Assembly (NCBI GenBank): GCA_016792625.1
Contig: JAEUKK010000027.1
Location: forward strand, 1-64,000
DNA: 64,000 bases
Source: Deltaproteobacteria bacterium
GTDB taxonomy: Bacteria; Myxococcota_A; UBA796; UBA2385
Direction: 5' to 3'
In this document: positions 16,594 through 25,492 of the stretch, piece after piece
Layout: every line of letters begins with the position of its first letter
How positions within the stretch are numbered: the stretch's first letter is position 1
Made by a program: the position numbers and the translations under genes
Notes under the pieces: model-generated
The model's database searches: none
What the model was told of the DNA's origin: nothing
What the model saw: the letters and a program-made list of their open reading frames with translations, nothing else

Positions 16594-18267
16594 GTGTCTG
16601 TCTCCCCCCGTTGGCCGGATGCGGCCGCAGCGGCCATCGTGGTGGGGGCAGCCCTGCTCTTCGCGCCCTCCTTGGGCGCGGACTTCGTGTGGGATGATCG
16701 CCCGCTGATCCTCGACGACACCCGGCTGCGCACCCTGCGCGGCGTCGTCGATGCGATCAGCGGCGATTTTTTTGACTGGGCCAGCGACGCGCAAGCTTAT
16801 GGGTACTGGCGCCCGCTCGTGACCCTGACCTACGCCGCCCAGCGCGCCGTGCACGGCCCGCTCGCCTGGGCCTACCACCTCTTCAACATCGCCCTGCACT
16901 GCATTGTCATGGTGCTGGGCTACGCCTGGGGCAAGCAGCGCGGCCTGAACCCTTGGGGGCTCTGCCTCGGGCTGGCCCTCTTCGCCGTGATGCCCAGCCA
17001 CGTCGAGGCGGTCACGTGGGTCGCCGGCCGCACCGACCTGCTCGCCGCCGCCGCGGTGCTCGCGACCCTGCTGGTCGACGGCAGCGCGCAGCCTCGCCGC
17101 CACCTGTTCGTCGCCCCGCTCCTGTTGGCCGCGGTGATGAGCAAAGAGCTGGCGGTGGTGACCCCGGTGCTGGCGCTGCTGCTCAACGGCGGGCGCCTCA
17201 CCGCCGGCCGGGCCGCCGCCTTCGCGCTGCCCCTGCTGCTGTGGGCGGTCGTGCGCTCGACCATCGTGGCGGTGCGCCCCTCGGTGGGCCCGCCCGACTC
17301 GGTGGGGGAGTGGCTGCTCACCGTGCCCGCCGCGGTCGAGCTCTACCTGCGCGGCCTGACCGGGCTCTCGGCCCCGCTCGCCTACCGCAGCCTGCCGCCG
17401 GTCGACGGTCTCAGCCGCCCGGCCCTGTGGTCGGGCCTGACCCTGCTGCTCGGCGGCCTTGCCGCGGGCCTGCGCTGGCCGAGCTTCGGCAAGTGGGCGC
17501 TCGCGGGCCTGCTCTGCCTCGCCCCGGCCCTCAACGTCATCCGCGTGGCCGCGCCGCTCGACATGGGCTTCCCCGTCTCGGACCGCTTCGCCTACCTGCC
17601 CAGCTTGCTGTGGGCGCTCGGCTTGGGTGCCCTGCTGGTCGATCTTTTCGGCGAGGGCCGCCGCCGGCTGGCCCTGGGCCTGCTCGCCCCGGCTGGGCTG
17701 GCCATGGCCGCGGTGCTGGTCAGCGCCCAGGCCGCTTGGGTCGACGACGCAACCTTCTTCTCGGCCACCAACGCCCGCAACCCGGGGCGGCCCCTGGTCG
17801 AGATCCAGATGGTCGAGGCCCTGCGGCGCGCGGGCCGGCTCGAAGACGCCCAGGCGGCCGGCGAGATCATCGCCCGCCGGCACGTCGACGCCGGCGAAGA
17901 CATGCCCGGCGCCCTGCGGCTGACCTTGCTCGCGGTCGCCTCGGTGGGCCAGCCCCCGACCACCGTGCAGCGCATGTGGCGTGAGCACGTCAAGGCCATC
18001 CCTGAGCCCAACGCGCTCGACTGGCTCAACCTCGGCATGGCCGAAGACCGCGCCGGCGACTGGGCGGCGGCCGAGCTGGCCTTCCTCGAGGCGGTGCGCG
18101 ACCGGCCCGAGTTCCTCGCGGCGTGGGTCGGCCTCGGCCTCGTGCGCGTCAAGCGCGACAACCTGCTCGGCGCGCGCGCCGCCCTCGACCAGGGCCGCGT
18201 CATCGACCCGGCGCACCCGGGCCTGCAGCAGCTCGAAGATTTGATCAACGCGGCGGAGAAGAGATGA
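16594..18267 (+). CDS. TMTC-like membrane glycosyltransferase with TPR tail
   Basis: 557 residues from a GTG with GGAG upstream. A GT-C-type membrane protein: first loop FVWDDR with Asp-Asp at 34-35, then WRPLVTLTYAAQ, HLFNIALH, HVEAVTWVAGRTDLLAA and MSKELAVVTP, the string of motifs of TMTC-type (DUF1736) O-mannosyltransferases, with about ten hydrophobic segments. Residues from ~395 to the end are TPR-like helices. The family moves a sugar from a polyprenyl donor to Ser/Thr on exported proteins. It ends in an ATGA overlap with the sulfatase-fold gene and follows a Thr-repeat surface protein, a plausible substrate. Confidence 0.75.
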   Translation: MSVSPRWPDAAAAAIVVGAALLFAPSLGADFVWDDRPLILDDTRLRTLRGVVDAISGDFFDWASDAQAYGYWRPLVTLTYAAQRAVHGPLAWAYHLFNIALHCIVMVLGYAWGKQRGLNPWGLCLGLALFAVMPSHVEAVTWVAGRTDLLAAAAVLATLLVDGSAQPRRHLFVAPLLLAAVMSKELAVVTPVLALLLNGGRLTAGRAAAFALPLLLWAVVRSTIVAVRPSVGPPDSVGEWLLTVPAAVELYLRGLTGLSAPLAYRSLPPVDGLSRPALWSGLTLLLGGLAAGLRWPSFGKWALAGLLCLAPALNVIRVAAPLDMGFPVSDRFAYLPSLLWALGLGALLVDLFGEGRRRLALGLLAPAGLAMAAVLVSAQAAWVDDATFFSATNARNPGRPLVEIQMVEALRRAGRLEDAQAAGEIIARRHVDAGEDMPGALRLTLLAVASVGQPPTTVQRMWREHVKAIPEPNALDWLNLGMAEDRAGDWAAAELAFLEAVRDRPEFLAAWVGLGLVRVKRDNLLGARAALDQGRVIDPAHPGLQQLEDLINAAEKR

Positions 18268-19802
18268 AGGTCCCGCACTGGCAGCTCGCGCTGGGCGCGG
18301 CCCTGTTCACCGGCGGGGTCGCCGTCGGCATCCGCCTGCAGGTCCCCGGGCGCAGCCCGACCCCGGGTGACGGCCCGGCCCCCTCCACGGTCCGCCCGGC
18401 GGCCGGCGACGCGCTGTTCACGGTCATCCCCGAGGGCAAGCGGCCGAGCGCCCGGCCCGACATCGTGCTGATCTCGGTCGACACCCTGCGCGCCGACGTG
18501 CTCGGGGCCTACGGCGACACCCGCGGGCTCACCCCCTTCCTCGACCAGCTCGCGGCCAAGGGCACGGTTTTTGAGCGGGCCTACGCCAGCTCCTCGTGGA
18601 CGGTGCCGACGGTGGCGACCATGGTCACCGGCCTCTACGCCCACCAGCACGGCGTCGACCGCGGCGCCTTCCAGGCCGCCGGCGTGGCCAGCCAGCCGCC
18701 CCTGCCCGACGAGCTGATCACCCTGCCCGAGCGCCTCAAGGGCATGGGCTACCGCACCTTGGGCGTGACCACCAACGCCCACCTCGGCGGTGACCTGGGC
18801 TACCTCCAAGGTTTTGACAGCTACGTCAACGCCGGCTTCGAGGACGCGGCCTTCATCGACGCGACGGTCCGGGACTGGGCGCCGATGATGGCCAAGGGCG
18901 ACCAGCCGGTCTTCCTCTGGCTGCACTACTTCGACCCGCACGACCCCTACACCCGGCGCGAGCCCTACTTCTCCGAGCTTGAGGCCCGCTCGCTCGACGC
19001 GGTCAGCCTCGCCGCCCCGCGTCAGGTCCGCCTCGACCGCGCGCTCGAGCTGTCGAAGATGCTCGGCAAGGCCCTCAAAGACAACATCAAAGACTTTGAG
19101 GATCCCGCCCAGCGCAGCATTTTGCAGAACCTCTATGGGGCAGAGGTGCGGTACACCGACGAGTGGATCCGCCGCACCTTGAACAGCCTGCAGCTCTCCG
19201 AAGACACGCTCATCGTGTTCACCGCCGACCACGGCGAAGAGTTCATGGACCACGGCGGCCTCGGCCACCGCCGCTCGCTGCACAATGAGCTGATGCAGGT
19301 GCCCTTTATCGTCGTGCGGGCCGGCGACATCCCGGCCGGCCAGCGGGTCAGCGCGCCGGTGCGCACGGTCGACCTGCTCCCCACCATCGTCGGCGTGGCC
19401 GGCGGCGACCACAAAGCCCAGGTCGGCGGCACCAGCGGCCGCAACCTCGCCCCGCTGTGGCGCGGCGAGGCGCTGAGCCCCGAGCCCGCCCTGTCGACGA
19501 CCATGAAGGGTGATCTCGTGCAAGAGAGCCTGGTGGTCGGCGCCTACAAGGTGATCCGCCGCAACCAAGAGCCGCTGGTGCAGCTGTTCAACGTCGTCGA
19601 CGATCACGCCGAGAAGGTCGATCTCGGGCCCCAAGAGCCCGAGCGGGTCAAAGAGATGCTCGCGACGATGGACAAGCTGCTCGCCGAGGGCCGGCGCGAG
19701 GGCGCGACCGGCGCGGTCGAGGTTACCGACCCCGAGACCCTCAAGATGCTCGAGGCCATGGGCTACGTCGACGCCGACGAGGACGACGGCTACGGCCACT
19801 GA
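18264..19802 (+). CDS. Sulfatase-fold enzyme with Thr nucleophile position
   Basis: 512 residues from the ATG overlapping the upstream stop. A membrane anchor (about 7-25) is followed by an alkaline-phosphatase/sulfatase domain: metal ligands in DIVLISVDTLRADVL (Asp 66, 73), TADHGEEFMDHG, and GHRRSLHNE. At the place of the sulfatase Cys/Ser (CxPSR) there is Thr 113 in WTVPT. A Thr nucleophile is typical of lipoteichoic-acid synthases and phosphoethanolamine transferases, so transfer of a phospho-group is as likely as sulfate hydrolysis. The catalytic domain would face the periplasm. Confidence 0.75.
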   Translation: MKVPHWQLALGAALFTGGVAVGIRLQVPGRSPTPGDGPAPSTVRPAAGDALFTVIPEGKRPSARPDIVLISVDTLRADVLGAYGDTRGLTPFLDQLAAKGTVFERAYASSSWTVPTVATMVTGLYAHQHGVDRGAFQAAGVASQPPLPDELITLPERLKGMGYRTLGVTTNAHLGGDLGYLQGFDSYVNAGFEDAAFIDATVRDWAPMMAKGDQPVFLWLHYFDPHDPYTRREPYFSELEARSLDAVSLAAPRQVRLDRALELSKMLGKALKDNIKDFEDPAQRSILQNLYGAEVRYTDEWIRRTLNSLQLSEDTLIVFTADHGEEFMDHGGLGHRRSLHNELMQVPFIVVRAGDIPAGQRVSAPVRTVDLLPTIVGVAGGDHKAQVGGTSGRNLAPLWRGEALSPEPALSTTMKGDLVQESLVVGAYKVIRRNQEPLVQLFNVVDDHAEKVDLGPQEPERVKEMLATMDKLLAEGRREGATGAVEVTDPETLKMLEAMGYVDADEDDGYGH

Positions 19803-19829
19803 GTCCTGTGGGGTCGGGGCCGTGGGAAC

Positions 19830-19860
19830 GGTCGGCTGAAGGTCGGCTGAAGGTCGGCTG
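19830..19860 (+). repeat. Three tandem 11-bp repeats in a gene leader
   Basis: GGTCGGCTGAA occurs three times in a row (the last copy ending in GG) 53 bp upstream of the next ATG, between the sulfatase-fold gene and the large lipoprotein gene. It could be a regulator site or a simple slippage product. Confidence 0.85.
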
Positions 19861-19912
19861 GGGGAGCGGGCGGCGGAGGGGGCGTGTACAAGCGGCCCCA
19901 CTTGGAGGCCCC

Positions 19913-22795
19913 ATGTCCACCCGCGCGCTCGCCCACCTGCTCCTCCCGCTCAGCCTCGGCCTCGCCGCCTGTGATCCGAGCGACCCCAAAGGTGGGGACT
20001 CCGGCGGAGGGGAGGGTGCGGCCGACGGCGCAGACGGCGCCGAAGGTGGAGAGGGCGCCGATGGCGCCGACGGCGACGCGCCCCTCGCCTCGGCCGGCTG
20101 CACCGCGGAGCTGCCCTGGCCCCGCACCATCGGACCGGGGGGCGCCGAGGTCGAGGTCACGCTCCGCTGCGACGACCCCGATGCGGCGCGGGCCTTGGTC
20201 TGGACCTCCAACCTCGGCGTGGTCGAGGCGCTGCCCGCCGTCGAAGGTGCGCCACGGGTCATGATCTTGCTGACCGACGGGGATGCCTCTGTCCCCTCGG
20301 GCGACGTCGGCCTGACCCTCACGCCCAGCGACGGTGGGTCCGCGGTCCCGGTGCGCCTGCGCGCCCACATCGACCGGGTCGAGGTGCCCGCGCCGGTGCT
20401 GAACCCGGTCGACCTCGGCCCCTTCGATCTGGCCTTGCCGCTGGCGGTGGGCTGGGCCCCGCCGACTGAGGCGGGCGGCCGCGCCTGGGCCAGCCAGGTC
20501 CAGGGCGACGCGCTGATCGTCGCTCCGCTGCAGCTCGAGGGCGGCGCCTGCGCCGACTGCACCGCCCGCCTCGACTGGACCCCGGGGGTCTCGGCCCGGC
20601 GCCACCTCTGGGCGGGCGGCGGTCGCACCCTGGCCGCCGAGGGCGCGCCCTTGCTGGTCAACTTTGACGGGGATGGCCTCGAGCTCAGCGCCCTGCTCTA
20701 CCAAGAGGGCGGCGCGCCCCTGCCGGTGGCCGCGCCCCTCGCCGTCGCCGACGGCCTCAAAGAGCTGGCCGCCCTGGGCACGGTGACCGCCGTACACGAC
20801 CTCGCTGGCCTTGTGCCCGGCGACCCCGCCGATCTGTTCGGGCTCGCGCTGCTGCTCAGCGTCGAGAACGGCCGCGGCGCCTACTTTGCCGTGCTGGTCA
20901 ATGATCAGGTCATGCTGACCGCTGAGATTGACGGCCTCAGGCCCGCCGATGTGGCCGCCGGGCAGGGCGTGGTGGGCTTCCTCGCCGACGCCGACCACCG
21001 CGACGCCTTGGTGCGCGAGGTCTCGGTGGGCAGCGTCTCTGCGGCCGAGGTCGACCCGTCGAGCTGCACGGTGCAGCTCAAGGTGTGGGCCTTCGGCGAA
21101 GAGGGCATGCGCGTGCGCCGCACCCGCCGCCTGCGCGAGGCCTGCGGCGGAATGGACGACGCCGGGCTGCTGCACACCGCCAATGACCCAGACGGCCGCC
21201 CGGTCGACGTGGTGGTGCTGGGCGGCGCCGACTCCGACCGGCTGTGGGTGGGCGCGGTCGGCGACACCGAGCTGCCCCCGGTGAGCGGCCTGCCTGACGC
21301 CTACCTCGTCGAGGGCGCGGCCCGCGGCGGGCCCGAGCTGCCCGACAGCGGGCTGATGCGCAGCGCGTCCGGCGGCTTGCGGGGCAAAGTGTTGACCTCG
21401 GACGGCCTCGAGTACGACCGCGCAGGCGTCGGCGCCGCCGGGCGGGGCCGCGGCCCGATCCAGCTGACCGGGCGCTTGATCGAGGCCCCGCTCGAGCCCG
21501 GAGGGGAGGGCCTCGGCTTCCAGCGGTCGCAGGCCCTGATTCGGAAGGAGCTCGACAAGAGCACCCCCATCCTCTACCGCCTGAGCCCGCCCGCCGGGGT
21601 GAGCGCCACCGTGCCCGCGCGCCCCGATGAGCCGGCGCTGGTCCCGGGCGAGGAGCTGGTGCTCACCCGCCTCGACGGCCGCCTCTACGCCACCCGCCCC
21701 ACGCATCCCGAGCTTCCGGCCGTCGCTGGGGCGCCCGCCGAGGCCATCACGGCCGCGGGCCCGCTGTTTGCCTTGGTGCTCGGCCTCAACAACACCAAGA
21801 AGGAAGAGGCGGGGCCGCTGGGGACGCTGCTCGATTCGCCGGAGGACAGCACGATCACCCACGACGCCGTGGCGGTGGTCGGCGACGAGGCGATCATCTT
21901 CGGGACCAACGTGCGCGACGGTGGTCCCAGCGTGTGCACCTTTGGCGCCGACGCCCCGCTGGCCTGCGCGTCCGGGGCGGGCGGCTTCGATCAGCTGCGC
22001 TGGCTCCCCCAGGCCGACGGCGGGGCGCTGGCCTTGGTGGTGCGCGGCGGCGCGCCGGGCCTGCTGCGCCTCTCGCCGGGGGAGGACCCGCTCGCCCTCG
22101 TGGCCGACCGTGGGTGGCTGAGCTTGGGCGGCGCGCTCGATGAGAGCGAGGCCAGGGTGGTCCACCACGACAACGCCATCCACGTCGCCAACCTCGGCGT
22201 GCAGCAGAACGTGATCTTCTCCCTCGAAGCCACCACCACCGGCGACCTGCCCGCCGGCGCGGCCGAGGCCCTGCTCGTCTCGCTGACCGATGACAGCCCC
22301 TGCGGCGCCGGGCCCTACCTCTTCGCTGACCCTGACGGCGCTCTCGTGCGCAGCCGCGGCATAGCCTTGGCCACCCCCGGCGATGGCCCCTGCTCCGGCG
22401 CCCTGAGGCCGGTCGGGTCGGCCGATCTGCTCGGCCTCGGCGCGCCCCAGCCGCTGCTCTGGTCGCCTGAGGGTGGCCTCGAGCTCCTCCTGATCGACGC
22501 GGGGGAGGGCACCTGGGCCCGCCTGCCCTTGGGCGTCGCGGTCGGCGCGGCTGCGGTCGAGCTGAGCGCCGCCGACGTGGACGGCGACGGCCTCGACGAT
22601 CTTTTCGTGCGCCAGGCGGGCCTCGACCGGCCGGCCCTGCTGCTGCACAGCGACGGCGGGGGCGGCCTCACCGAGATTGCTCTGCCAGACGGTGCCCTCG
22701 ACGGCATCTGGGGCTTGGTGGGCCCGGGCCGCGGCCAGCCCCAGCGCCTCGACGCGCCGCACTGGGCGCCCGCGATGCCCGAGCTGCGCCGCTGA
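19913..22795 (+). CDS. Large lipoprotein with terminal FG-GAP-like repeat
   Basis: 960 residues from the ATG at 19913 (GGAGG 8 bp upstream). Lipobox LAAC, then an acidic Gly/Ala/Asp linker with ADGADGAEGGEGADG. The long body is beta-rich with no family I recognise. The last ~100 residues contain DVDGDGLDDLFV, an FG-GAP/EF-loop calcium motif, and several LLxxDG patterns, so a propeller is likely there. It is 110 bp downstream of the sulfatase-fold gene on the same strand and may belong to that operon. Confidence 0.75.
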   Translation: MSTRALAHLLLPLSLGLAACDPSDPKGGDSGGGEGAADGADGAEGGEGADGADGDAPLASAGCTAELPWPRTIGPGGAEVEVTLRCDDPDAARALVWTSNLGVVEALPAVEGAPRVMILLTDGDASVPSGDVGLTLTPSDGGSAVPVRLRAHIDRVEVPAPVLNPVDLGPFDLALPLAVGWAPPTEAGGRAWASQVQGDALIVAPLQLEGGACADCTARLDWTPGVSARRHLWAGGGRTLAAEGAPLLVNFDGDGLELSALLYQEGGAPLPVAAPLAVADGLKELAALGTVTAVHDLAGLVPGDPADLFGLALLLSVENGRGAYFAVLVNDQVMLTAEIDGLRPADVAAGQGVVGFLADADHRDALVREVSVGSVSAAEVDPSSCTVQLKVWAFGEEGMRVRRTRRLREACGGMDDAGLLHTANDPDGRPVDVVVLGGADSDRLWVGAVGDTELPPVSGLPDAYLVEGAARGGPELPDSGLMRSASGGLRGKVLTSDGLEYDRAGVGAAGRGRGPIQLTGRLIEAPLEPGGEGLGFQRSQALIRKELDKSTPILYRLSPPAGVSATVPARPDEPALVPGEELVLTRLDGRLYATRPTHPELPAVAGAPAEAITAAGPLFALVLGLNNTKKEEAGPLGTLLDSPEDSTITHDAVAVVGDEAIIFGTNVRDGGPSVCTFGADAPLACASGAGGFDQLRWLPQADGGALALVVRGGAPGLLRLSPGEDPLALVADRGWLSLGGALDESEARVVHHDNAIHVANLGVQQNVIFSLEATTTGDLPAGAAEALLVSLTDDSPCGAGPYLFADPDGALVRSRGIALATPGDGPCSGALRPVGSADLLGLGAPQPLLWSPEGGLELLLIDAGEGTWARLPLGVAVGAAAVELSAADVDGDGLDDLFVRQAGLDRPALLLHSDGGGGLTEIALPDGALDGIWGLVGPGRGQPQRLDAPHWAPAMPELRR

Positions 22796-22946
22796 TCCCG
22801 GCCGGCGCCCACCGCCTTGGCCTTCGCCTCGCGGCGCCAGGGGGCCGGAGCGGCGCCGCAGGCGGTCGGGCGCAGCCCGACGGAGCCGCCCCGCGGCGAC
22901 CCGCGCAGGCGCCCGCCGCGGGCCCCCGCCCGCGGGGCGTCCATCC

Positions 22947-22964
22947 TGAAACACCGTTGTTTTA
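22947..22964. repeat. 18-bp AT-rich motif, copy 1
   Basis: TGAAACACCGTTGTTTTA, an imperfect palindrome in the 180-bp gap between convergent genes, 12 bp past the stop of the HTTM gene. It is one of six related 18-bp sequences in this window and stands out against the very high GC. It could also form a weak hairpin. Confidence 0.5.
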
Positions 22965-22975
22965 GATGGATGGGT

Positions 22976-24298
22976 TCAGTCTGGGTCGCCGGGCCAGCGC
23001 CCCCCGAGCGGCAGGACCCAGCCCTCGGCCCAGAGCTCGGCCTCGGGGCGGGTCAGGTCGAGGTCGGGCCGCAGCTGGCGCTGGGCCGGCCGCCCGTTCA
23101 AGCTCGCCCAGGCGTCGGCGTAGACCGCGACCTCGGCGCCGCCGAGCTTCGCCTGATCGGCGAGCAGCAGGGCATAGTCGCGAATCAAGTCCGGCTGGGT
23201 GCGGACCTGGGCCTCTTGCCAGGGCCGCAGCTGGTCGCGGGGGCGCTCGACCCGGACCTTGCCCGTCGCCTTGTCGACGACGCGGAGCTCGACCATGCCG
23301 CCCTTCTCGATGAGCATGACCCGCCAGGCGAAGCGGTGGCCCCGCTCGGCCCAGGCGGCGTCCCAGCCGAGCAGCAGGTGGCGGCCGGGCCAGAGGCTGA
23401 GCAGGGCGGCGATCCCGAGCAGGGCGGCGGTGGCTGGGGCCGAGAGCGGCGCCGCGTGGTCGAGGGCCGGCGCGGGGCGCAGCTGGCCGAGGTGGGCAGC
23501 GAGCCGCCTTGGCCAGTCAGGGCGCAAGAACAGCGTGGCTGAGGCGATCATCACCCAAGGAAAGACGCCGATGGGAAACAGCAGCCCGACCGCTGCGTGA
23601 AAGACCACGACCAGCGCGAGACCCGTGGCGCGGCTGCGGGGCCAGAGCAGCAGCGCGGGGATCAGCAGGTCGTAGGCCGCGCCTGCCCAGGACATCGCGA
23701 GCGCGGTGGCCGGCGCCTCGAGCAGCGGGCCGATCAGCGGCAGGTCGCCGTGGCGCGGCAGCCACGCGGCCAGTGGCCAGCCCCGCAGCAGCCAGTCGGC
23801 GTTGAGCTTGGCCAGGCCCGCCCAGAGCCAGACCAGCCCCACCTCGAGCTGCAGCAGCGCCCGGGCCCAGCGCGGCGCACCGCCTGCAAAGCGGCCGCCG
23901 GGCCCCCAAGGCAGGGTGAGCAGCGTCGCGCCCACCAGGGTCAGAAAGACGTAGTGGTTGAGGTAGAGGGTCTTGTCGAGCAGCTCGACGTAGACGAAGG
24001 CGGCGAGCCAGAGCCCGAGGCCGGCGCGGGTGGCGCGGCCGGTGGCCACCAGCAGCCCGCCGAGCACCTGCGCTGCAAACAATAGGTATAACAACGTGTT
24101 TGATGGTGTTTCAAGGCCACGAACCCAGGGCAGGTGCACCGGCGGCGCCCCCAGCAGCGCCTCGACCCAGCCCTTGGCCACGAAGCGCAGGGCGGCGCCG
24201 GCGGCCAGCAGCCCGAACAGCACGCGGAAGAGGACCAGCCCGGCGTCATCTTCGCGCTTTCCCAGCCAGGCCCGCAGCCCGGTGCGCGCCGCGGCCAC
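22976..24298 (-). CDS. HTTM / vitamin K gamma-carboxylase-like membrane protein
   Basis: 440 residues from GTG. An N-terminal multi-span HTTM domain contains ELLDKTLYLNHYVFLTLVG, the hallmark segment of this family, and FAWRVMLIEKGG in the soluble part, as in bacterial relatives of vitamin-K-dependent gamma-carboxylase. The C-terminal ~150 residues are soluble and match the longer carboxylase-like members. The substrate in bacteria is unknown. It is the last gene of an operon with two imelysins and a di-haem oxidoreductase, 3 bp after the second imelysin stop. A stretch around residues 60-75 uses AT-rich codons unlike the rest. Confidence 0.8.
   Translation of the reverse strand: MAAARTGLRAWLGKREDDAGLVLFRVLFGLLAAGAALRFVAKGWVEALLGAPPVHLPWVRGLETPSNTLLYLLFAAQVLGGLLVATGRATRAGLGLWLAAFVYVELLDKTLYLNHYVFLTLVGATLLTLPWGPGGRFAGGAPRWARALLQLEVGLVWLWAGLAKLNADWLLRGWPLAAWLPRHGDLPLIGPLLEAPATALAMSWAGAAYDLLIPALLLWPRSRATGLALVVVFHAAVGLLFPIGVFPWVMIASATLFLRPDWPRRLAAHLGQLRPAPALDHAAPLSAPATAALLGIAALLSLWPGRHLLLGWDAAWAERGHRFAWRVMLIEKGGMVELRVVDKATGKVRVERPRDQLRPWQEAQVRTQPDLIRDYALLLADQAKLGGAEVAVYADAWASLNGRPAQRQLRPDLDLTRPEAELWAEGWVLPLGGRWPGDPD
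24096..24113 (-). repeat. 18-bp AT-rich motif, copy 2 (in HTTM gene)
   Basis: Read on the minus strand: TGAAACACCATCAAACAC, within a stretch coding ETPSNTLLYLLFA with codons (ACA, CCA, TCA, TTA, CTA, TTT) that are rare in this genome. It shares TGAAACACC with the other copies, while the second half differs. Confidence 0.4.
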
Positions 24299-24301
24299 CG
24301 C

Positions 24302-25492
24302 TCAATCCCCGTCGTTGTCGTTGAAGGTGACCGTCACGCCGATGGCGGGGGCCAGCTCGACCTGAAGGCTGACCTGCAGGGCGTTGAGCGCGTCTTGGGC
24401 CCGTTGCACCAGCTCGGGCTGCTCGACGACCGTCTGGCCCAAGGGGCTGGGCAGCGCGGACAGCCGGTCGGCGCTCGCGTCGAGGCGCTGCTGCACGCGG
24501 GCGGCGAGCGCCTCGTCCTCGACCAGATCGATGACGCCGAGGCCATCCCCGCCCGCCCAGGCCGCCGCCACCCCGGCCAGCGCGTCGCTGGCGTCGGCGA
24601 GGCCCCGGCCCGACGCGGCGGACTCGGCCAGGGCCGGCTGGGCGCTCGACCCGCCGCCCTCGCCCAAAGGGCCGCCCAGCTTCGCGCCGCGGATGTTCTC
24701 GACGGTGAAGGCCATGCGGTTGACCCACTCGTCCACAACGTCCTGCACGTCATCGTAGCGGTCGCCGTCGCCCGCGCCTGGGGCGGTCAGGCGGGGGCCC
24801 CAGGGGTCGGCCCAGGCGGCGGCCAGCGCCTCGGCGTTGGTCTCGAGGTCGCCGCTGAGCCCGACCAGGGCGGCGCAGCGGCGGGGCTCGGCGCCGAGGC
24901 GGGCCGCGGTGGCCGCGCCGTCGGCCCACAAAAGGTGCTCGATCACCGGCAGGCCGCGGGCGCGGGCGCCTTGGGCGGCGAAGGTGGCGGCGTCCAGCGG
25001 GCCCTCGCCGGCGACCAGGGCCTCGACGGCGCTCGGGTCGACCGGCCAGGTGTCGATCGGCGGGCCGAGGCGCTCGGGATACTCGACCGTCGGACCGAAC
25101 CGGATGAGCTCGGCCTGCTTCCACGGCCCCCGTGCGGCCCACCAGGCGGCCCTCGCGGCCTCGACCCCCTCGGTGGTGGGCGGCGAAGCCGACGGATCGG
25201 CGCAGAGCGCACCCAGGGCCTCGGCCAGCGCCGCGCTGTCGGCGGCGAAGCGGTTGTAGCGGTCCTGGCCCAGATCAGCGTGCAGATCAATGATCAGGGC
25301 CGCTGCGCGGGCCGAGCGACCCCCGCTCACGCTGCCGGCGGCGCTGTCTTTGCTGCCCGTGCAGCCCGCGGTGCTGAGCATGAACATCATGAAACAGAGG
25401 TGTTTTTTGGTCGGTGGGCGGGGCGGGGTTCCCCCTCCCCGCAACGCCCCTCCCCAGGGGTGCGCGGGTCGAAGGGGCGCGCGCGGGCTCAT
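24302..25492 (-). CDS. Imelysin-family lipoprotein, degenerate motif
   Basis: 396 residues. The ATG at 25492 overlaps the upstream stop in ATGA, giving a long basic n-region before KKHLCFMMFMLSTAGC, whose LSTAGC is the lipobox; an internal ATG start is possible. The imelysin-like body includes GLPVIEHLLW where the family has GxHxxE, so the His is Pro. This matches the second, divergent imelysin usually found in such operons. Imelysins (IrpA, EfeO-like) are periplasmic proteins linked to iron uptake; this one may bind a different ligand. Confidence 0.8.
   Translation of the reverse strand: MSPRAPLRPAHPWGGALRGGGTPPRPPTKKHLCFMMFMLSTAGCTGSKDSAAGSVSGGRSARAAALIIDLHADLGQDRYNRFAADSAALAEALGALCADPSASPPTTEGVEAARAAWWAARGPWKQAELIRFGPTVEYPERLGPPIDTWPVDPSAVEALVAGEGPLDAATFAAQGARARGLPVIEHLLWADGAATAARLGAEPRRCAALVGLSGDLETNAEALAAAWADPWGPRLTAPGAGDGDRYDDVQDVVDEWVNRMAFTVENIRGAKLGGPLGEGGGSSAQPALAESAASGRGLADASDALAGVAAAWAGGDGLGVIDLVEDEALAARVQQRLDASADRLSALPSPLGQTVVEQPELVQRAQDALNALQVSLQVELAPAIGVTVTFNDNDGD
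25390..25407. repeat. 18-bp AT-rich motif, copy 3 (imelysin signal peptide)
   Basis: Plus strand TGAAACAGAGGTGTTTTT; on the minus strand AAACACC-TC-TGTTTCA, the same arms as the perfect palindrome at 44421. It falls in the codons for KKHLCF in the signal peptide of the second imelysin. Confidence 0.45.

Noticed and set aside
16246..19901. Very long minus-strand frames (656 and 769 codons) opposite the TMTC and sulfatase-fold genes
   Set aside because: His/Gly/Arg-rich shadow sequence; plus-strand genes have clear domains and coupling.
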